Shown: positions 33,149 through 46,555 of the stretch, piece after piece
Numbering within the stretch: the stretch's first letter is position 1
Layout of the letters: each line of letters begins with the position of its first letter
Assembly: GCA_022376515.1 (NCBI GenBank)
Contig: WTXI01000125.1
Span: forward strand, 42,520-106,519
Source: Lactifluus volemus
Lineage: Eukaryota; Basidiomycota; Agaricomycetes; Russulales; Russulaceae
Direction: 5' to 3'
Length of the DNA stretch: 64,000 nucleotides
The notes under the pieces: generated by a model
The model's input: only the letters and a program-made list of their open reading frames with translations
Told to the model about the DNA's origin: nothing
Database searches by the model: none
Translations under genes and position numbers: made by a program

Positions 33149-34938
33149 CTACCCACTATCGGCATCCACTTTTATCACCACAAATCGCCGTATTAGCATG
33201 TTGAATAAACTTCCAAAGATGAGAGCAATCAGTGTGCTGCTCATGATGATCACATTGTAAGGCATGCTAAAGTCTGGCGTCGCGAGGTCCACCAGCAACG
33301 CCGACGTATAAATACGACCATGTGGCTCATCAACTCGCACGAACACAGCCGGTGGGAGATCCCACCCACGCTGCGCGTCTGGCCGATGCTCTTTATACAG
33401 CAAGAACGCTTTGCGCACCCGTGAAGGCTCTCGTGAGGTGGCAACTCGATAGTGGCCTGTAACATGGCTGGTGTAGCATGTGATTGTAACGGCGTACAAG
33501 TCATGTTCGTATATAAATGGTCTGCAATAAATATCAGCAGATGCCCACGATGAACGCACCCCTGCTTCACTTACCGCACTTTCTCCCATCACCGCACGAC
33601 ACACTTAACGTGTGAAGGAAGAACTCGACGTGCCACGGCATGGTCTCTAAATAATGAGTGCGGATAACCGTTGGTTGGTTGTTCCGAATCACGATCGAGA
33701 GTTCTCCAGGCGTCTGGCTGGACCCTTTAAGCGTTCGCCGTACCGATAGCTCTGAGAGCGGTGACATATCCAGAGCTGAATCGCAAGTCAGTAATTGCAA
33801 CCTGGAAAAGGAGAATACACGTACGATAAGAGAACGTTTGTTCCTCTGGCCACCGCATGGCGAGGTCAAGCTCAGAGGTGCCTTAGTGGCACTTATGAGC
33901 CAGCCACTTGACCAATCAAAGATCAGACCCTCACCATTGTCATAAACCGCTGTCGTAGCGTCAGCGATCATTTCTGGTTCAGGGGTCAACGTATGATTCC
34001 GACCCTCGAACGCAGATGACAGCAAGACTCGAACTACGCTCGACGTGGCGATATTACACGCGAGCGGAATGGACCGATCGCATAACGAGCGTAGACTCCA
34101 GTCCGTGGGTCCTTGCCGGGTCATGCCTGAAAACGATAGCACGTGGTGAGGACACATTGGCGCTCTGCCGACATACGCACCGGGTCGAGCACTGGCTGCA
34201 CCAGCTCGATACCAACGCCCGCACGCCGGCGCACGTGAACGACTAGGCCATCCCAATCGGCATCGAAGATCTTGTGGGGTCTCAGGAGGGCAGCAACGCC
34301 CGCGCGCGAAGGACAGGGAAGGAGGTTCAAGAATGCGATCAAGTTCTCGCTGGGGACTCGCTCGGCTGGGAGCGTGGCGTGGCGTAGGGTGCGGAGATGT
34401 AGAGTGGGTAGTCGCGTGTTGGGGAGGTAGTGTGAAAGGTGTCCATCCTGCCGAGTGACGCGCAGAATAGGCCGGACAGCGAGTTTTGCAGGGATTTCCA
34501 TCGCTCGTCGATACTGCCGGGGTCCCCCATCATTGAGTTTAGACGACGATGGGAAACAAGAAACGTTACCTTGCTTGCGCACCGTCGCTCATCCACGCCC
34601 AGAGCTCCGCCCCTGACTCAACTCCAGGTTCGCCTGGGTGTCCCAAACGACCATAATCCCATTTTCCAGAGTATATGGTTAGATGAAACTCTGGGATCGC
34701 GTGTTCGCGCCGAATCTGGCCGAGTATCAGCGGAAAGATAGTGTAGTGCTGAGCTACCGGGGAAAGAGTGAGATGGCACAAAGGCCGAGCCTTGCGGTGA
34801 AGACGTACATGTATCGTCTGTGCCCGAACTACTCGGGGTTCTTGGTACGGCCCCACGAAGGAGCGTGGAAAAAGACAAGTGGGCTGCGAGCTTTCCGTCA
34901 ATGAGAGGGAGTAGTGTGAGCCTTTCTCGATACTCCTT
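33149..34938 (-). pseudogene. PIG-T/GPI16 copy 2, 5'-truncated and frameshifted
   Basis: Paralogue of the intact gene at 59153-61062. The C-terminal part (DFSMPYNVIIMSSTLIALI near 33260) and most internal exons are recognisable. It lacks the signal peptide and start: homology stops near 34938 where F-box sequence begins. It also has a 10-bp deletion near 33421 that shifts the frame. Not expected to be functional. Confidence 0.8.
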
Positions 34939-35613
34939 CGTCTCGCGCTACGGGGTAGTTGAGAGGCGCCCACACCAACACCTGCAGTTTTCCTAAAGTT
35001 CTCCTTAATGACGTGTAAAATCCGCTTGTTCTCCCCTGCAGACTACGTCAATAGCCATCCGTGGCACACGAATGAATTCGTCGTGCTGATACGTACATAA
35101 CCGATATTTTCGTAGATGGCGAGACAAGTCAAGTTTGGCGTTTTATCAGCGAACGCCCGGAGGATACGCGATGTCGACAGATACTCGGTCAAAGTTTGAC
35201 CCGTGAGCATCAAGCACTTGAGGTTCCGACTGACGTCCCGTAGAGGTTGCGCCGCTCTGAGCTCCTCTTGAGCGTCACTAAACCGCATATCGTACCGGAG
35301 CACCACTGGCTGTGGTGTCTCCCGCCTTCATAACACACGAGGATGCGCAAGTATGAGCAGCCCATCAGTGTCGCGTCCGAGGTGCCAAGGCGCACTGGGT
35401 CGTCACCGGGCTAGCTGCCGTATTCGAACGAGGCGAGTTGAGGCTGCGTAGCAAGCCATCGAGAGAGCGATTCTGCCCACGTAAAGACACATGCGAGACG
35501 TTCCAGCTTGAACGGACTGTCGTGGAAGTCGTCGTAGTCTGGCCATGTGCGTTCGCCCGGGCTGTCGGTTGTGTATGGAGTGAGAAAAATTGAGGCCCAG
35601 AACAGGTCTCACC
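34936..35613 (-). pseudogene. F-box fragment fused to PIG-T copy 2
   Basis: Begins inside the last F-box exon at the codons for PVARDE and runs through the middle exon (RYDMRFSDAQEELRAA near 35280, ENIGY near 35095) to the NRQPG region near 35560. The end of the last exon is replaced by PIG-T; the 5' end stops at a TTAGGG tract. The GAAG at the junction (34936-34939, - strand) is common to both parents. Confidence 0.75.
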
Positions 35614-35627
35614 AGGGTTAGGGTTAA
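35614..35627 (+). repeat. Interstitial TTAGGG tract 2
   Basis: AGGGTTAGGGTTAA at the edge of F-box homology, as in tracts 1 and 3. Confidence 0.6.
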
Positions 35628-35629
35628 TG

Positions 35630-36690
35630 AGCGGCTTATCTTGTCGTGTTCAATTGAGGCAACCACATGCAAGTCCGGAATTATTCCTCTGGAAATTGTT
35701 GTAGCCGTTCGTTGCCTCCCCCGCCAGTACTGTTTTGTAGTTGCCGCCCGGGACAGGGACAACGGCCGGGCCCACTCACCCATACCACTGCACTGTTACC
35801 ATGATCATAACAATTTGATCCCCATGATTAGCGGCCTTTATCCTATGTTCGCATCAGGATGACTCCACAACGCACGAGCCAACGACCATGAAGCTCCGGC
35901 TCCTCACACAGGGCGAACATGCCCTCACCGAAGACTACTCAATGCGTCATCAACGTATCAGCCACGAGCTCTCCACTCACACGACAGCTATCTTCCTGCA
36001 GGGCAACAATTTCCTTCGGCCCCAACTCGTTGTTATTACGTCCCTCCCGCCAGTTCATCAGATCGGTCGCGGCTCGCACCACTCGAGAATTTGTCATACC
36101 GGAGTCAACCTCTGTTTCGCTTGAAGGATATCGATCCACCACTTCAAGTAGGGCCTGCCCACCAGTGCGAGCCACAGGATGTCCTTTTCCAGAGCATGTG
36201 CATAATCCATGGTTTAAGTTTACCTTAGAAAGACTGTGCGTGTGTGATTTGCATCCAATTGCGAGCGCTATGACATATTTATGACTTTGATGATAGAAGT
36301 AATGCAGGAAGGAATAGACGGATAACAGCGATGACCATGACTCTCGCTCATTGGTCCCGAATTCTCTGCCCCGAAGGAGCCTCCGGGCCTCCGTCTCAAG
36401 GCACGGCGCTCACAGATAACAACAGAACTCAGGTTTCGGTTCGCTCGATGATAGAGGCCGTCGTCTGTATGACCACCTTCGAATCCACTAGTACTGTCCC
36501 AAAGAGGCGACACTTCATGAGCCGTCTGTGGATAAGCAGATCTTGATCGTGTGATCCTTCGTTCTTCCTTTTATCATCGCTTTTTTTTTTCTTACCTTTT
36601 TAGTCTCCTAGTGCAAGGAACTGGCGATGGATGGAACGATCCCGTGATAGAAGATAGCTTGCAACACACTTCCGGCTTTATTGATAAGCT
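35630..36690. other. Unknown relic sequence, copy 2
   Basis: Paralogous to 13545-14640 and 49086-50150, including a - strand stretch near 36130-36170 (LLEVVDRYPSSETEV). No intact gene or known domain. Confidence 0.4.
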
Positions 36691-36779
36691 TTATTTCTTC
36701 CGGATGCCTACAACACTGCACACCCATTGAGATAGGTATTCTATTATTGTAGGGGGGTTCTGTAATCGAGCAGTGAAAA

Positions 36780-37200
36780 CTCTACTGTGTGAACCCAGAC
36801 TGTCTCGAGCCACGGGGTAGTACGGTAGTGGAGCAGCGCCTAGACGAGCGCCTGCAGCTTTGTTTGTAAATGCTCCTCGCAGCATGTGCTTGTTCTCCCC
36901 TGCGGACTAGATGCATCTGCATGAAATGGCCGACCAAGGCCGCGTAGTGGAGTTAGCCGGATACATACATAGTTGAGGTTTTCAAGACGGCCAGGAAGGT
37001 CAGAGGTTCAGCACATTTTATCAGAAAACGTTCGGAGAATATGCCTCGATATCTACAGTACTGTCATAGATCAAGGTTTGATGCATGAACGCATGAGCAT
37101 CAAGTGCTCAGGCTTGTTTCCGGCTGATGCCTGCCAGTGCGCGGCTCAGACCCTGAACACTTCCTGCGTGGTGGTGTTAAATCGCGTTCGCATGAATCAT
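36780..37200 (-). pseudogene. Highly degenerate F-box piece
   Basis: Matches the F-box family around the last intron (TTGTTCTCCCCTGCGGACT near 36888) and the start of the middle exon (TTTTATCAGAAAACG near 37016, CATGAGCATCAAGTGCTCAG near 37091). Strongly diverged, with many indels and no frame. Confidence 0.55.
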
Positions 37201-37883
37201 GCAGATAAATCAGAGAGTGGAAACATCTCTATAACTAAATGACAAGCTGGGATCCTACATCGATGCTGTGCCACTGGCAGTGCTCTAGGAGCTAGTACAG
37301 ATATTTTGCACGCTTCAAGACAGGTGTACATCATGTACAAAGTACAAACCAGATTACCCCAACAAGCCACATGATGGAGAGGGCCAAAGGTCATCCACAG
37401 CTACCGTGACAAACTCCAGCCATTCCTCCACGTTTCTAATCATTCACCTTATTAATAAAAATACACACTGTGTAAAGCACTGTGCTATACGTGATGATTC
37501 ATTACCCAGCCAGACCCAGCTCCAATGGTAGGAGAGGCAATTGACCAATCAAGTACTTGAGCTTGGCGGCTGCGCCGCCTGCGCCGCTAATTCGGACAAA
37601 TAAGGGAAGATTAATAAGCACCCATCTGCGTCAACCTCTGGAGAAATGCTACAGAGAAAGCAAAACAGAACGAAGTGGAAAAAAAATGGTGGCAAAGCTT
37701 GAGATTCAAGACAAAGGAAACCAAAACCCCCCCAAAAAAAAGTCAAAAGAGGAAACACATAGCAACGATGCTCGCAAGGTGGGTTCACGCCCGTGAGAAA
37801 ATCTTAGAGTCCTGTAATTTTATAGTTCTTGGACTTGGAATCAAGGACAGGGATTTCGAAACAAAAAATAAATGAAATGGACT
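37201..37883. other. Region downstream of NLR C
   Basis: Contains the conserved NLR 3' flank (near 37340-37560) plus about 250 bp not found in units A or D (near 37570-37800), A-rich and without a coding pattern. No gene supported. Confidence 0.4.
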
Positions 37884-40800
37884 CTATTTATCTGCATTGT
37901 GTACATATACTGTAGCCCAACTTGATCCATGCACAAACTTTGTCATGTCTAGCCAAGTCTCGTGCTTACCCGCGATCCAGACAGTGTTAGATCTATGGCA
38001 ATACGGTCGATGAACCCGGGGAACCCATAAAAGAAGCTCTCTCTCTTCCACACACATCCAACCATCATCGTTGATCAGGAACTCGTTCATAAATCGATTG
38101 CTCTCGATATCCTCTGCTCTGGCCCTCTCCAAACAAACGGCGTGATCTTGCGAGGGAGAGGTGATACGCTGCCCGGATGAAGCGGAGTTAACCCCTGCTT
38201 GGATGGCTCCTGTCCCAGGCCGGACGTCCCACATGCGAATCGTGGAATCTCCAGAGCCTGAGGCAATATGCTGCCCATCCGGTGAAAACTCAATAGAAAT
38301 TACAACATCAGTGTGTCCAGTAAATGGGCCTACTACCATCTCTCCTGTCGCGGCATCCCAGACACAAATCGTGCGATCGAACGAGGCTGATGCTATGCGC
38401 CGTCCATCCGACGAAAATGCAACAGAACTGATCCATTCGGTGTGCCCAGTAAACGGCCCTGCTATCATCTCCTCTGTTGCTGCATCCCACACACGAATCT
38501 TGTGATCGAAACAGCCCGAGACAATGCTCTGACCTTCCGGCGAAAATGCGATGGAAAACACTGGATCGGAGTGGGTAAACGGGCCTGCTATGACCTCTCC
38601 TGTTGTGGCATCCCACACTCGAATCGTGCAATCAAATGAGGCCGAAGCAATGCGCCGCCCTTCCGGCGAGAAAGCAGCACATATAACTGAATCGCTGTGT
38701 CCAGTAAGTGGGCCTAGTGTGACCTCTCCTGATGTGGCATCCCAGACGCGAATCGTGTGATCCATCGAGGCCGAAGCGATACACTTCCCGTCCGGCGAGA
38801 ATTCGACGGAAGCGACCTGATCAGTGTGTCCAGTAAATGGGCCCGACGCCACTGCTCCTGTCGTAGCATCCCACGTGCGAACCGTGTGATCTCCCGATCC
38901 TGAGGCAAGGAGCTGTCCATCTGGTGAAAATGCGACAGAGTTGACTTGATCGGCATGTCCGGTCACTGGCCCTGTTACAACCGCTCCTGTTGTGGCATCC
39001 CAAATGTAAATGATACGATCTAACGAGGCAGAAGCGATACGCCGCCCGTCTGGTGATAATGCAATACACAAAATTGCAGAAGTATGTCCAGTAAACGGGC
39101 CCGACACCCCTCCTGCTGCGACAGCCCAAGTTCGTATTGTCTGATCGTCCGAGGCCGACGCAATGCGCTGCCCGTCTGGTGAGAACGCAACAGATTGGAC
39201 GGAAGCGGTATGATCGGTAAAAGGGCCTGCTACAGTGTCTCCTGTTTCCGCATTCCACACCCGAATCGTGGTGTCGAACGAGGCCGAGGCAATGGACAAC
39301 CCGTCTGGGAGAATGCAACAGAACAGACTATATCGGTGTGTCCAAAGAAGGGGCCGGCCACAACTTCTCCTGTTGCGGCGTTCCACACGCGAATTGTGCG
39401 ATCCTCCGAGGCTGACGCTATGCGCTGCCCATCGGGCGAGAACGAAATAGATCTGACTTCGTCCGTGTGTCCAGTGAATGGGCCAGCTGCAACCTGTCGT
39501 GTTGCGACGTCCCACACACGAATCGTGCGATCTGCAGAGGCTGAAGCAATGCGCTTACTGTCTGGTGAGAATGCAACAGAATAGATCAAAGAGGCGTGTC
39601 CGGTAAGCGAGGCCACTGTCTCTCCTGTTGACGCAACCCACACCAGAATCGTGCAATCTCCCGAGGCGGAAGCAATGAACTGCCCATTTGGCGAAAATTG
39701 AACAGAAGGGACCCGACCGGTGTGGCCCATAAATGGTCCCGCTATGACTTCTCCACTTGCAGCATCCCACACCCGAATAGTGCTATCATTCGAGGATGAA
39801 GCAATCCGCTTCCCGTCCGGGGAAAATGAAACGCACTTGACGTGAGAAGTATGTCCAGTAAACGGACCCGCTACCATCTCTCCTGTTGTAGCATCCCACA
39901 CCCGAATTGTGAAATCATCCGAAGCCGACGCGATGCGCAGCCCATCTGGCGCGAATGCAACAGACCGGACTGCTTCGTCATGTGCCAGAATCACCATTTC
40001 CAACGCCGGCCAATGAGATAGCTGACCACGTTCAAAGCACAATGTGTGAGGAAATAGGTGGATGTATTGCTCGTGGATGTGGGAAGAGGTCGGCGCGAAG
40101 GGAAGGGCAGAGATATATATGTGTGGAGCGCTTCTTGCTATGGCCATCCCGAAATACCGCACAAAAGAGGATGCATCATTCACCAACGCAAATAAGTTCT
40201 CCACTTCCATTGGAGAAGCTTGATGGGACTTTACCCAATGGTCACTACATATCAAATTGAAGAACACGATTTACCTACCTTCCGCTGGTCAGATCGCAAC
40301 CATGTCTTCAAAGATGACAATGCTGGTGAAGCAAGGCCCACAACGTTCTTGATGCTGAGTATCTCCAGCCAAAATAGATATTTGGCTTCGAACAGGGATC
40401 GAAGTTTCGTGAAGAGATCGTGCTCAAAGGGGAGATGCTCCAGATGATCGTCCCAGAAAACGCACGCATACAATAAAGCAGGGGAAATGTGCTTGGAAAT
40501 TCGAGATTCAAGGTCAGGCACATCGCTGTTCGCAAGATACGACGACTCGAATTTGCAGATGTTGAACTCCAACTTCTCGAGCATTAACCCGAGGCACGAA
40601 TGGGCCAACTCTCGGTGGGATTCCTCAAGGTCCACATAAAATACACCACTTTCTTGTTGGTCAAAAAGTCGCGGAATGATGTATGGAGAGGGACGATGGG
40701 GCGAGTTTGATCACTTGAAGTCACGTTACTCAGCAGCGAGCCGAGGTGACGAAGCATTTCAAGACAGGGTCTGAATCTTCGGGATCATCACAGGGGGCAC

Positions 40801-43317
40801 GCCTTCGGAGGATAATCAAGGATTCGATTGACAGGGGTTCAATTGCAGCAAAAAGTTGCCCCATCACGGACTGAAATAGTATTTGTGCCTCGTGCGGTTT
40901 GAAATATCCCTCCAGAAGTTCCACGTAAAGCTTGTCCAGCGGGTCTTGCGTATTACCATCTCGAGAGTGTCCCAACAGGCGCTGACGCACTTTCTCTTGC
41001 TGAAGCCAAAGCTAGCAGGAGGGCTGTTTATGAACCCACACGCAACAGCCGCCCATTGAAACAAGCCCTCGGCTGCCTTTGCTAGTTTGACACCATAGTC
41101 CTTGAATACGTCCGGAGGGATCTCCGTCTCAAGATAGATCCCAATATCTTGCTCCGTCTTGGCAGCCAGTTTCGCATCATCCATGTAGAGCGTGTCAACA
41201 GATGACGCTTCGGCGAACGCAGGTTCGATGCCACCTTCACACCTCGAGGTAATGAGTATGCGAAACTCGAATGGGAGATCAATGAGATGTTCTGCGAGAA
41301 AAGCGTGTAACCCCTTTTTCCCCGTTGCATCACCACTCTCATCCAATGCATCAATCACGATAAGAATCGGTCCGGGAAGTGGCAGATTCTTGAGCGGCTC
41401 GATGAGGAGGCATTCGAAAAGTGTATGATAGTCCCGGGTACCACGAAGAGAAGAATTATTCTTGATGGCTCTCCCGAGAGCGATTTTGAACGCAGGATGT
41501 CGATCAGAGAGATCACGAGCAAGTGTCGTGAATAGTTGGTATGCCTCGTCTTTCGATTGTTCTTTGCGCAGAAACGCAAAGTAAGAGCCGAGACACGTCT
41601 TGTCGAAGCGACGTGCCACCTCGTGTGCAATTGACGACTTTCCTGTTCCTGCCTGGCCAAGGAGAACTAGACCACGTTTGGATTTCGGATTCTCGACCCA
41701 CATCACAATATGATCCAAGAAATCTTCGCGTGTGCCTGGAAGGCAGCGCTTATCAGCACCAAATCGCCAGCCTCCCTTATATGGCAGTTCTCTGATCCTT
41801 GCGTTCAGTTCTGTGAACGCCCTCTGTCAGATCCACAATCGAACAAACTTTACGAGTATCTAATCTACCCACCAGCTTCTAGAACAGTGATTTCGGTGGT
41901 GACAGCAGCATGGGCAAGGAAACTCTCTCGAAGTCGGACGAGATTGGAGCGGTACTCTTCGATTTTTCCGTCAGCTTGTCCGAGAATATTCTTCAAAGCC
42001 CGCTTTCCTATTTCATATGTTTAGTATGTTTATAAAGCCAATGAGAGGGATAAAGACAACGTACCAACTTGCACGTCTTCCGCATACGATCTGATAAATT
42101 TAGCACATTCGGTGACACACTCAAGCATCTCCTCGAGAATTGCTGCCTGCTTAGACTCTGGTTTGATGTTCCTCAAAGTATCAGCCTCCTCTGCAAATTC
42201 GAATGCATCTCGTATCGCCTCGAGTAGTGTTTCGACGTTGCAGTCACGCTCAACCTGCTTCAGCAAGTTCTGACATTAAGATGAGAGCAAACGTGTCATT
42301 ATCTCACATCATCTCAGAAGACAAGGAGACGCACCTCGGGAATTTTTGAGAGCAAACTCCACGCTAGACTTGCATAGGGATTCAGCTAGAAAATGAAAAT
42401 TAGCTTGACAAAAATGCAAAAACGATATCAGGCATACCACTGCGATTGGACCGACGGCGTCCATCACCAATTTGATAACACTAGCAGCACGTTTCCACAT
42501 CTTTATCGTGCTGATAGATTCCTCAGCGCGACGGAGAGCGGAGCGCGATGTCTCCGCCTGGCTGTCCGGTGCTGAACGCACAGGATCATCGCTCTCAGTG
42601 GGAGGGTCACATTTCCGATATATAGTGGTAGCAAATGCTGTGGACTGCATGGTTTCATTGTGGAACGGGACAGTAAGACCCGGAGCCCCGCCTTGGGCCA
42701 CAGATCTGTCTTGATCGGTCGTTGCCAGGTTCGGCGTCTCGACTACAGCATTCGAAGGGGAAGCGGCGTTTGGAGACACGGAGATCATCAAGAAGAACAT
42801 CGTTGGTTCCGTTGGGTGTCCATCGCGTGTGTCATTACTGTCGAAAACAACGTCAAGTTCTATATGTAGGATGCTCAGCCAGATGCATGAGTAGTAATCA
42901 TACAAAGAAATGGACGAACCGCCTCTGGGTTCGCCGACAACTTCCTGCGTTCCGACAAGGACGTCTTTTCTCATGGTCATTTTCGCATACATGGATACTG
43001 TAATATGGGAGAGTGGCTGTATAACGCTGCGGGAGGCTCAGTTACAAATAGGAATAAAGGAAACGACATTTCTTACAATGCGACGTTCTCGTTCCATTCA
43101 ACTCGTTGTCCCACACTTCGCACAGATCGTGTGTGCCACAACTTCTCCCCGTCAGTCACAGTAGCGTAGAAACGTCTTTTTTTTCCAAGCAAGGTCTTGA
43201 GACGGGGAAGGTTGTGTACTCTGAGAACTAGTAAAAGACACAGACTTAGTACTTGTTGGAGAGGATAGCGTAAAGATACGAACCCGTTACCTGGAGTGGC
43301 AACAAGTTCGATTGCAT
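37884..43317 (-). pseudogene. NLR C: C2-like, NACHT, 14 WD40 repeats, several frameshifts
   Basis: Third NLR paralogue with the same order: start MQSNLLPLQVTG at 43317, C2-like YATVTDGEKLWHT, Walker A GQAGTGKSS near 41650, Walker B ILIVIDALDESG near 41355, and 14 WD40 repeats. Against copies B and D it has four single-base deletions: near 39308 in the WD40 region, and near 40654, 40770 and 40988 in the NACHT exon. Together these stop translation well before the propellers. Apart from these it is as well conserved as the others, so loss is recent or the deletions are assembly errors. Confidence 0.8.
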
Positions 43318-43413
43318 TTCGTGATGTTCGTTGGTTAAAATGGAGGACAGAAGGGAGGGGAGGGGCGATGGGTCTAGGGTCTGGGGTCGACCATGACACG
43401 ATCGATAAGACGG

Positions 43414-43423
43414 TCTCACGTGA
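43414..43423 (-). promoter_or_regulatory. Conserved TCTCACGTGA palindrome upstream of NLR C
   Basis: Same ten bases as at the other NLR copies, 97 bp upstream of the start at 43317. Confidence 0.45.
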
Positions 43424-44337
43424 CAGACTGCGATCAACTGGCAGTTGAATTAGCCTTGCAGTTGTTTTGCTATAACCGCCCACGATCATCAACAGATAAC
43501 AGCGCGGCACTGGACTGGGTCAAGCTTCAATTGCCCCTTGTTCCCACGAGGCTTATCCGTAGCCTTTATGACAATCATGATCGCCATCATTTTTGGCACA
43601 GCGCAATGCTACTGATGTCGCGGCTTTTAAGCATCTGTTTGCATCATTTATGACCCTTAGATGCACGAATCAACCACTTCTCCTCACAACCGCCATCGGC
43701 GTGCCATGGTCCCTCTCCAAACTCCCAGTCACTGGAAGGGCCATTCACAAGGGTCACTTATAACCCATGATCCGAGTTTTATCCCAGAACGAGAGTTGTG
43801 TGTTCATATAGTGCAATCGAAATGCGAGCATTTGTGGGCATTTCGTACATGAAGAAATAGGGATGACGTCTCGTTCGTCTGAAAAACTTTCCCTTCATTG
43901 GTATCGTCTCAAACGAGACGACTTGTAGTCCGAGCCGTTGCCAATAGAGAAAGAGTCGGTCGACGATCCTTGGTTCAGTTTGTTTTTCGTCAACTTATCT
44001 TTTAGGTCCCATGATCGCATGATAGGTGATAACGGTGTATCATCGTCTCCGGCCTTTTCAGTAAGCTTAGCTCTTCTCACTGGCAGTCCATTTCATGGCA
44101 GGAGAAAGAGTAGTAGAATTGGGTACTATATTACAATCCTTCCTTGACTAGGTGTCTATATAATTTGAAATTCTACTGTAGGGGCAAGTGTAGGAGGAAG
44201 AGAGAACCAAGATAACGACCTGATCACCGGTAACCAAAGAAAAGAAAAAAAGAAACAAATTGTGATAATGATCGAGGTTGGCACGGTACTGGTCAACGCC
44301 AATGATAAGTGTAAGTGATGATGATACTGTAGTGGTG
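43424..44337. other. Intergenic region between NLR C and F-box F3
   Basis: Paralogous to 56456-57353. Holds the NLR promoter side, a short perfect hairpin TCGTCTC-AAAC-GAGACGA near 43903, and the 3' side of F3. No gene seen. Confidence 0.4.
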
Positions 44338-45033
44338 TCACATATATTGAATTGACTTGCGACTGCGACTCGGAGGCGGCCCAATCGGCGCATTGTAGAT
44401 TCGAATCACCCGTGGTACAGCCAAAGGCGGTCCATGCGGGACATTCGTCACGAACAGATCTATCGGCTCATTCGGGTCTACCTCACGGAACGTATCCTCG
44501 CTCAGACCCATCGAAAGCCGCGTGCGTTTGAACGGCCGTGCTTCGCTTGGACCATCTTGGACCTGTTTCGCCGGCCCGCGCCACCAAACGTAGCACGGGC
44601 CTTTACGGAACGAGATGAACATGCGCCCCTGCGGGGAACCCCTTCAGACCGTAGACCATGTGGTCTCGCATTGCCCACTATATACAGACGCCCGCCAAGA
44701 AATCCTCCGCCCGATCGACCGCGATATTTCCCTCCCCGTTCTCCTAGGCACAGCCGAGGGTGGTGCTGCCATGACCCGCTTCCTGAAAGCGACGCGCGCC
44801 TGCATAGCCCCGAGAGAAGCGTGGAACCCGGGATGATGTCCCCTTAGATAGATTGTACACCTTCTCACTGTAGATAGTACCCACTCTCTACTCCCTTCCC
44901 CGCCCCCAAAACAGCCATCCTTCCGTCCAGCCCAACGTTATACCTCACCCACATTCCCCCCGCCGCCTGATCCATTCCTGTACCCATAGGGACCGCGTCT
45001 TTGTCATAGTCACATGTTGCGGGATATAAATGC

Positions 45034-45068
<35 letters not shown>

Positions 45069-46498
45069 GATGAACATGCGCATCGAGGGTACAGCGTCGA
45101 ACATGGCGAGCGCATAACGCTCTGTCTTGTCAAACGAATACATCTCTTCTTCAGTGCACGAGTCGATCGAGAATCCAGACGAGGATGAGGTGTACCCGTC
45201 TTCGTCTCGCGCTACGGGGTAGTTGAGAGGCGCCCAGACGAACACTTGCAGTTTCGTAAAGTGCTCCTTGATGACCCGTAATATCCGCTTGTTCTCCCCT
45301 GCAGACTGCAACAAAATAGTCATCCGTGCTCACGTAAGTGAGCCGATCAAACACTTATGCGCTGATGATACGTACATAGTCGATATTTTCGTAGATGGCG
45401 AGGCAAGTCAAGTTTGGTGCTTTATCAGCGAACGCCCGGAGAATACGTGATGTCGACAGATACTCGGTCAAAGTTTGCCGCGTGAGCGTCAAGCACTTGA
45501 GATTCCGACTGACATCGCGTAGAGATTGCGCCGCTCTGAGCTCCTCCTGAGCGTCACTAAATCGCATATCGTACCGGAGCACCACTGGCTGTGGTTTCTC
45601 CCGCTCCTCATAACACGCGAGGATGTATGGCGAGATGCGCAAGTACAAGCAGCACATTAGGGGTCGCGTCCGAGGTGCCGAGGCGCACTTGGTCGTCACC
45701 CGGGTAGCCACCGTGTTCGAACGAGGCAAGTTGAGGCTGCGTAGCGAGCCATCGAGAGAGTGGTTCAGCCCACGTGAAGATGCATGCGAGACGCTCCAGC
45801 TTGAACGGACAGTATCCGAACGTCGTCGTAGTGCACCGGCCATGGGCGCTCGCCCGGGCTGGCGGATGTGTATGGATTGAGAGATTGAAAGATCGGTGAG
45901 GTTGACAAGTAGCTTCATCATTTGCGCAACGGTATCCGTGTCCCCCGGTTCGGGCTCTTTGTGCATGGCTCCGGTAAATGCCAGAAGTTGGACAGGACGA
46001 GCCAAATCCGGTCGGGCGATCATGCATCATGGTGCGACAAAGGTGGAGAAGTCTCTTTTCGGGAACGGCAATATACCTGTAGAAATGAGTTTCCACATCG
46101 TCTCTGAACGAATGGGAGACGAGACAGAGACGGTAGTTGAAATCGGAAGGGCGGATGAATTGTAGTATGGGCTGAAAGAGTTCTGGAATGGGAATGAGGT
46201 GGCGAGTGCTAGGGATGTGGCGCAATCAAACACTGAACGAACAAATAAGAAAGAGAGTGGATGTTCGGATTTACGGCTTACCTAGATTATCCCGAAGTCG
46301 ATTCATGCCAAGCTCGGAGAGGGAACGAAAAACAGAAGGGGTGGCGGTGCGGCGTACTGGGGAGTTGAATACGATAAGGATATCTTGGACATCAGAGGGG
46401 AACGTCACATCATCAATATCGTTAGCAGGAACGTGGAACCCAGCTTCTTTACCAGGGACAATGACACGAGCTACTCCCCCTTGTGGGAAATCAAACAT
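44338..46498 (-). pseudogene. F-box-like gene copy F3, disrupted by a LINE
   Basis: All three exons can be aligned to F4. The last exon is split by a 440-bp retroelement at 44627-45066. The middle exon has frame changes, for example a small duplication ATGCATC near 46020-46028. The first exon (near 46270-46498) is the best preserved in the family and reads through SELGMNRLRDNL to a GTAAG donor. Non-functional as a whole. Confidence 0.8.
44627..45066 (+). mobile_element. 5'-truncated LINE (non-LTR retrotransposon) 3' end
   Basis: 440 bp flanked by the 15-bp duplication GAGATGAACATGCGC (44612-44626 and 45067-45081) and ending in 27 A (45040-45066). The first 210 bp code in frame for a LINE Pol C-terminus with CGEPLQTVDHVVSHCPLY, a Cys/His pattern common after the RT or RNase H part, and stop at 44834-44836. 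A 3' UTR follows. The long pure A tail and perfect duplication indicate a recent insertion. Confidence 0.9.
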
Positions 46499-46555
46499 GA
46501 TCAAGGGTCTATTGGCATATCAAGCTACAATGTCATCCAATCTCGCCGGATCTAT

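Larger units (their letters stand above)
15401..37350 (-). repeat. Segmental duplication unit B, enlarged by insertions
   Basis: Second block: NLR B, F-box copy F2, truncated PIG-T copy 2, F-box fragment, TTAGGG tract, relic and degenerate F-box piece, in the same order as unit C. It is enlarged by the 7.66-kb retrotransposon and the 1.6-kb nested insertion; without these its length is close to the 13-kb period. Confidence 0.7.
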
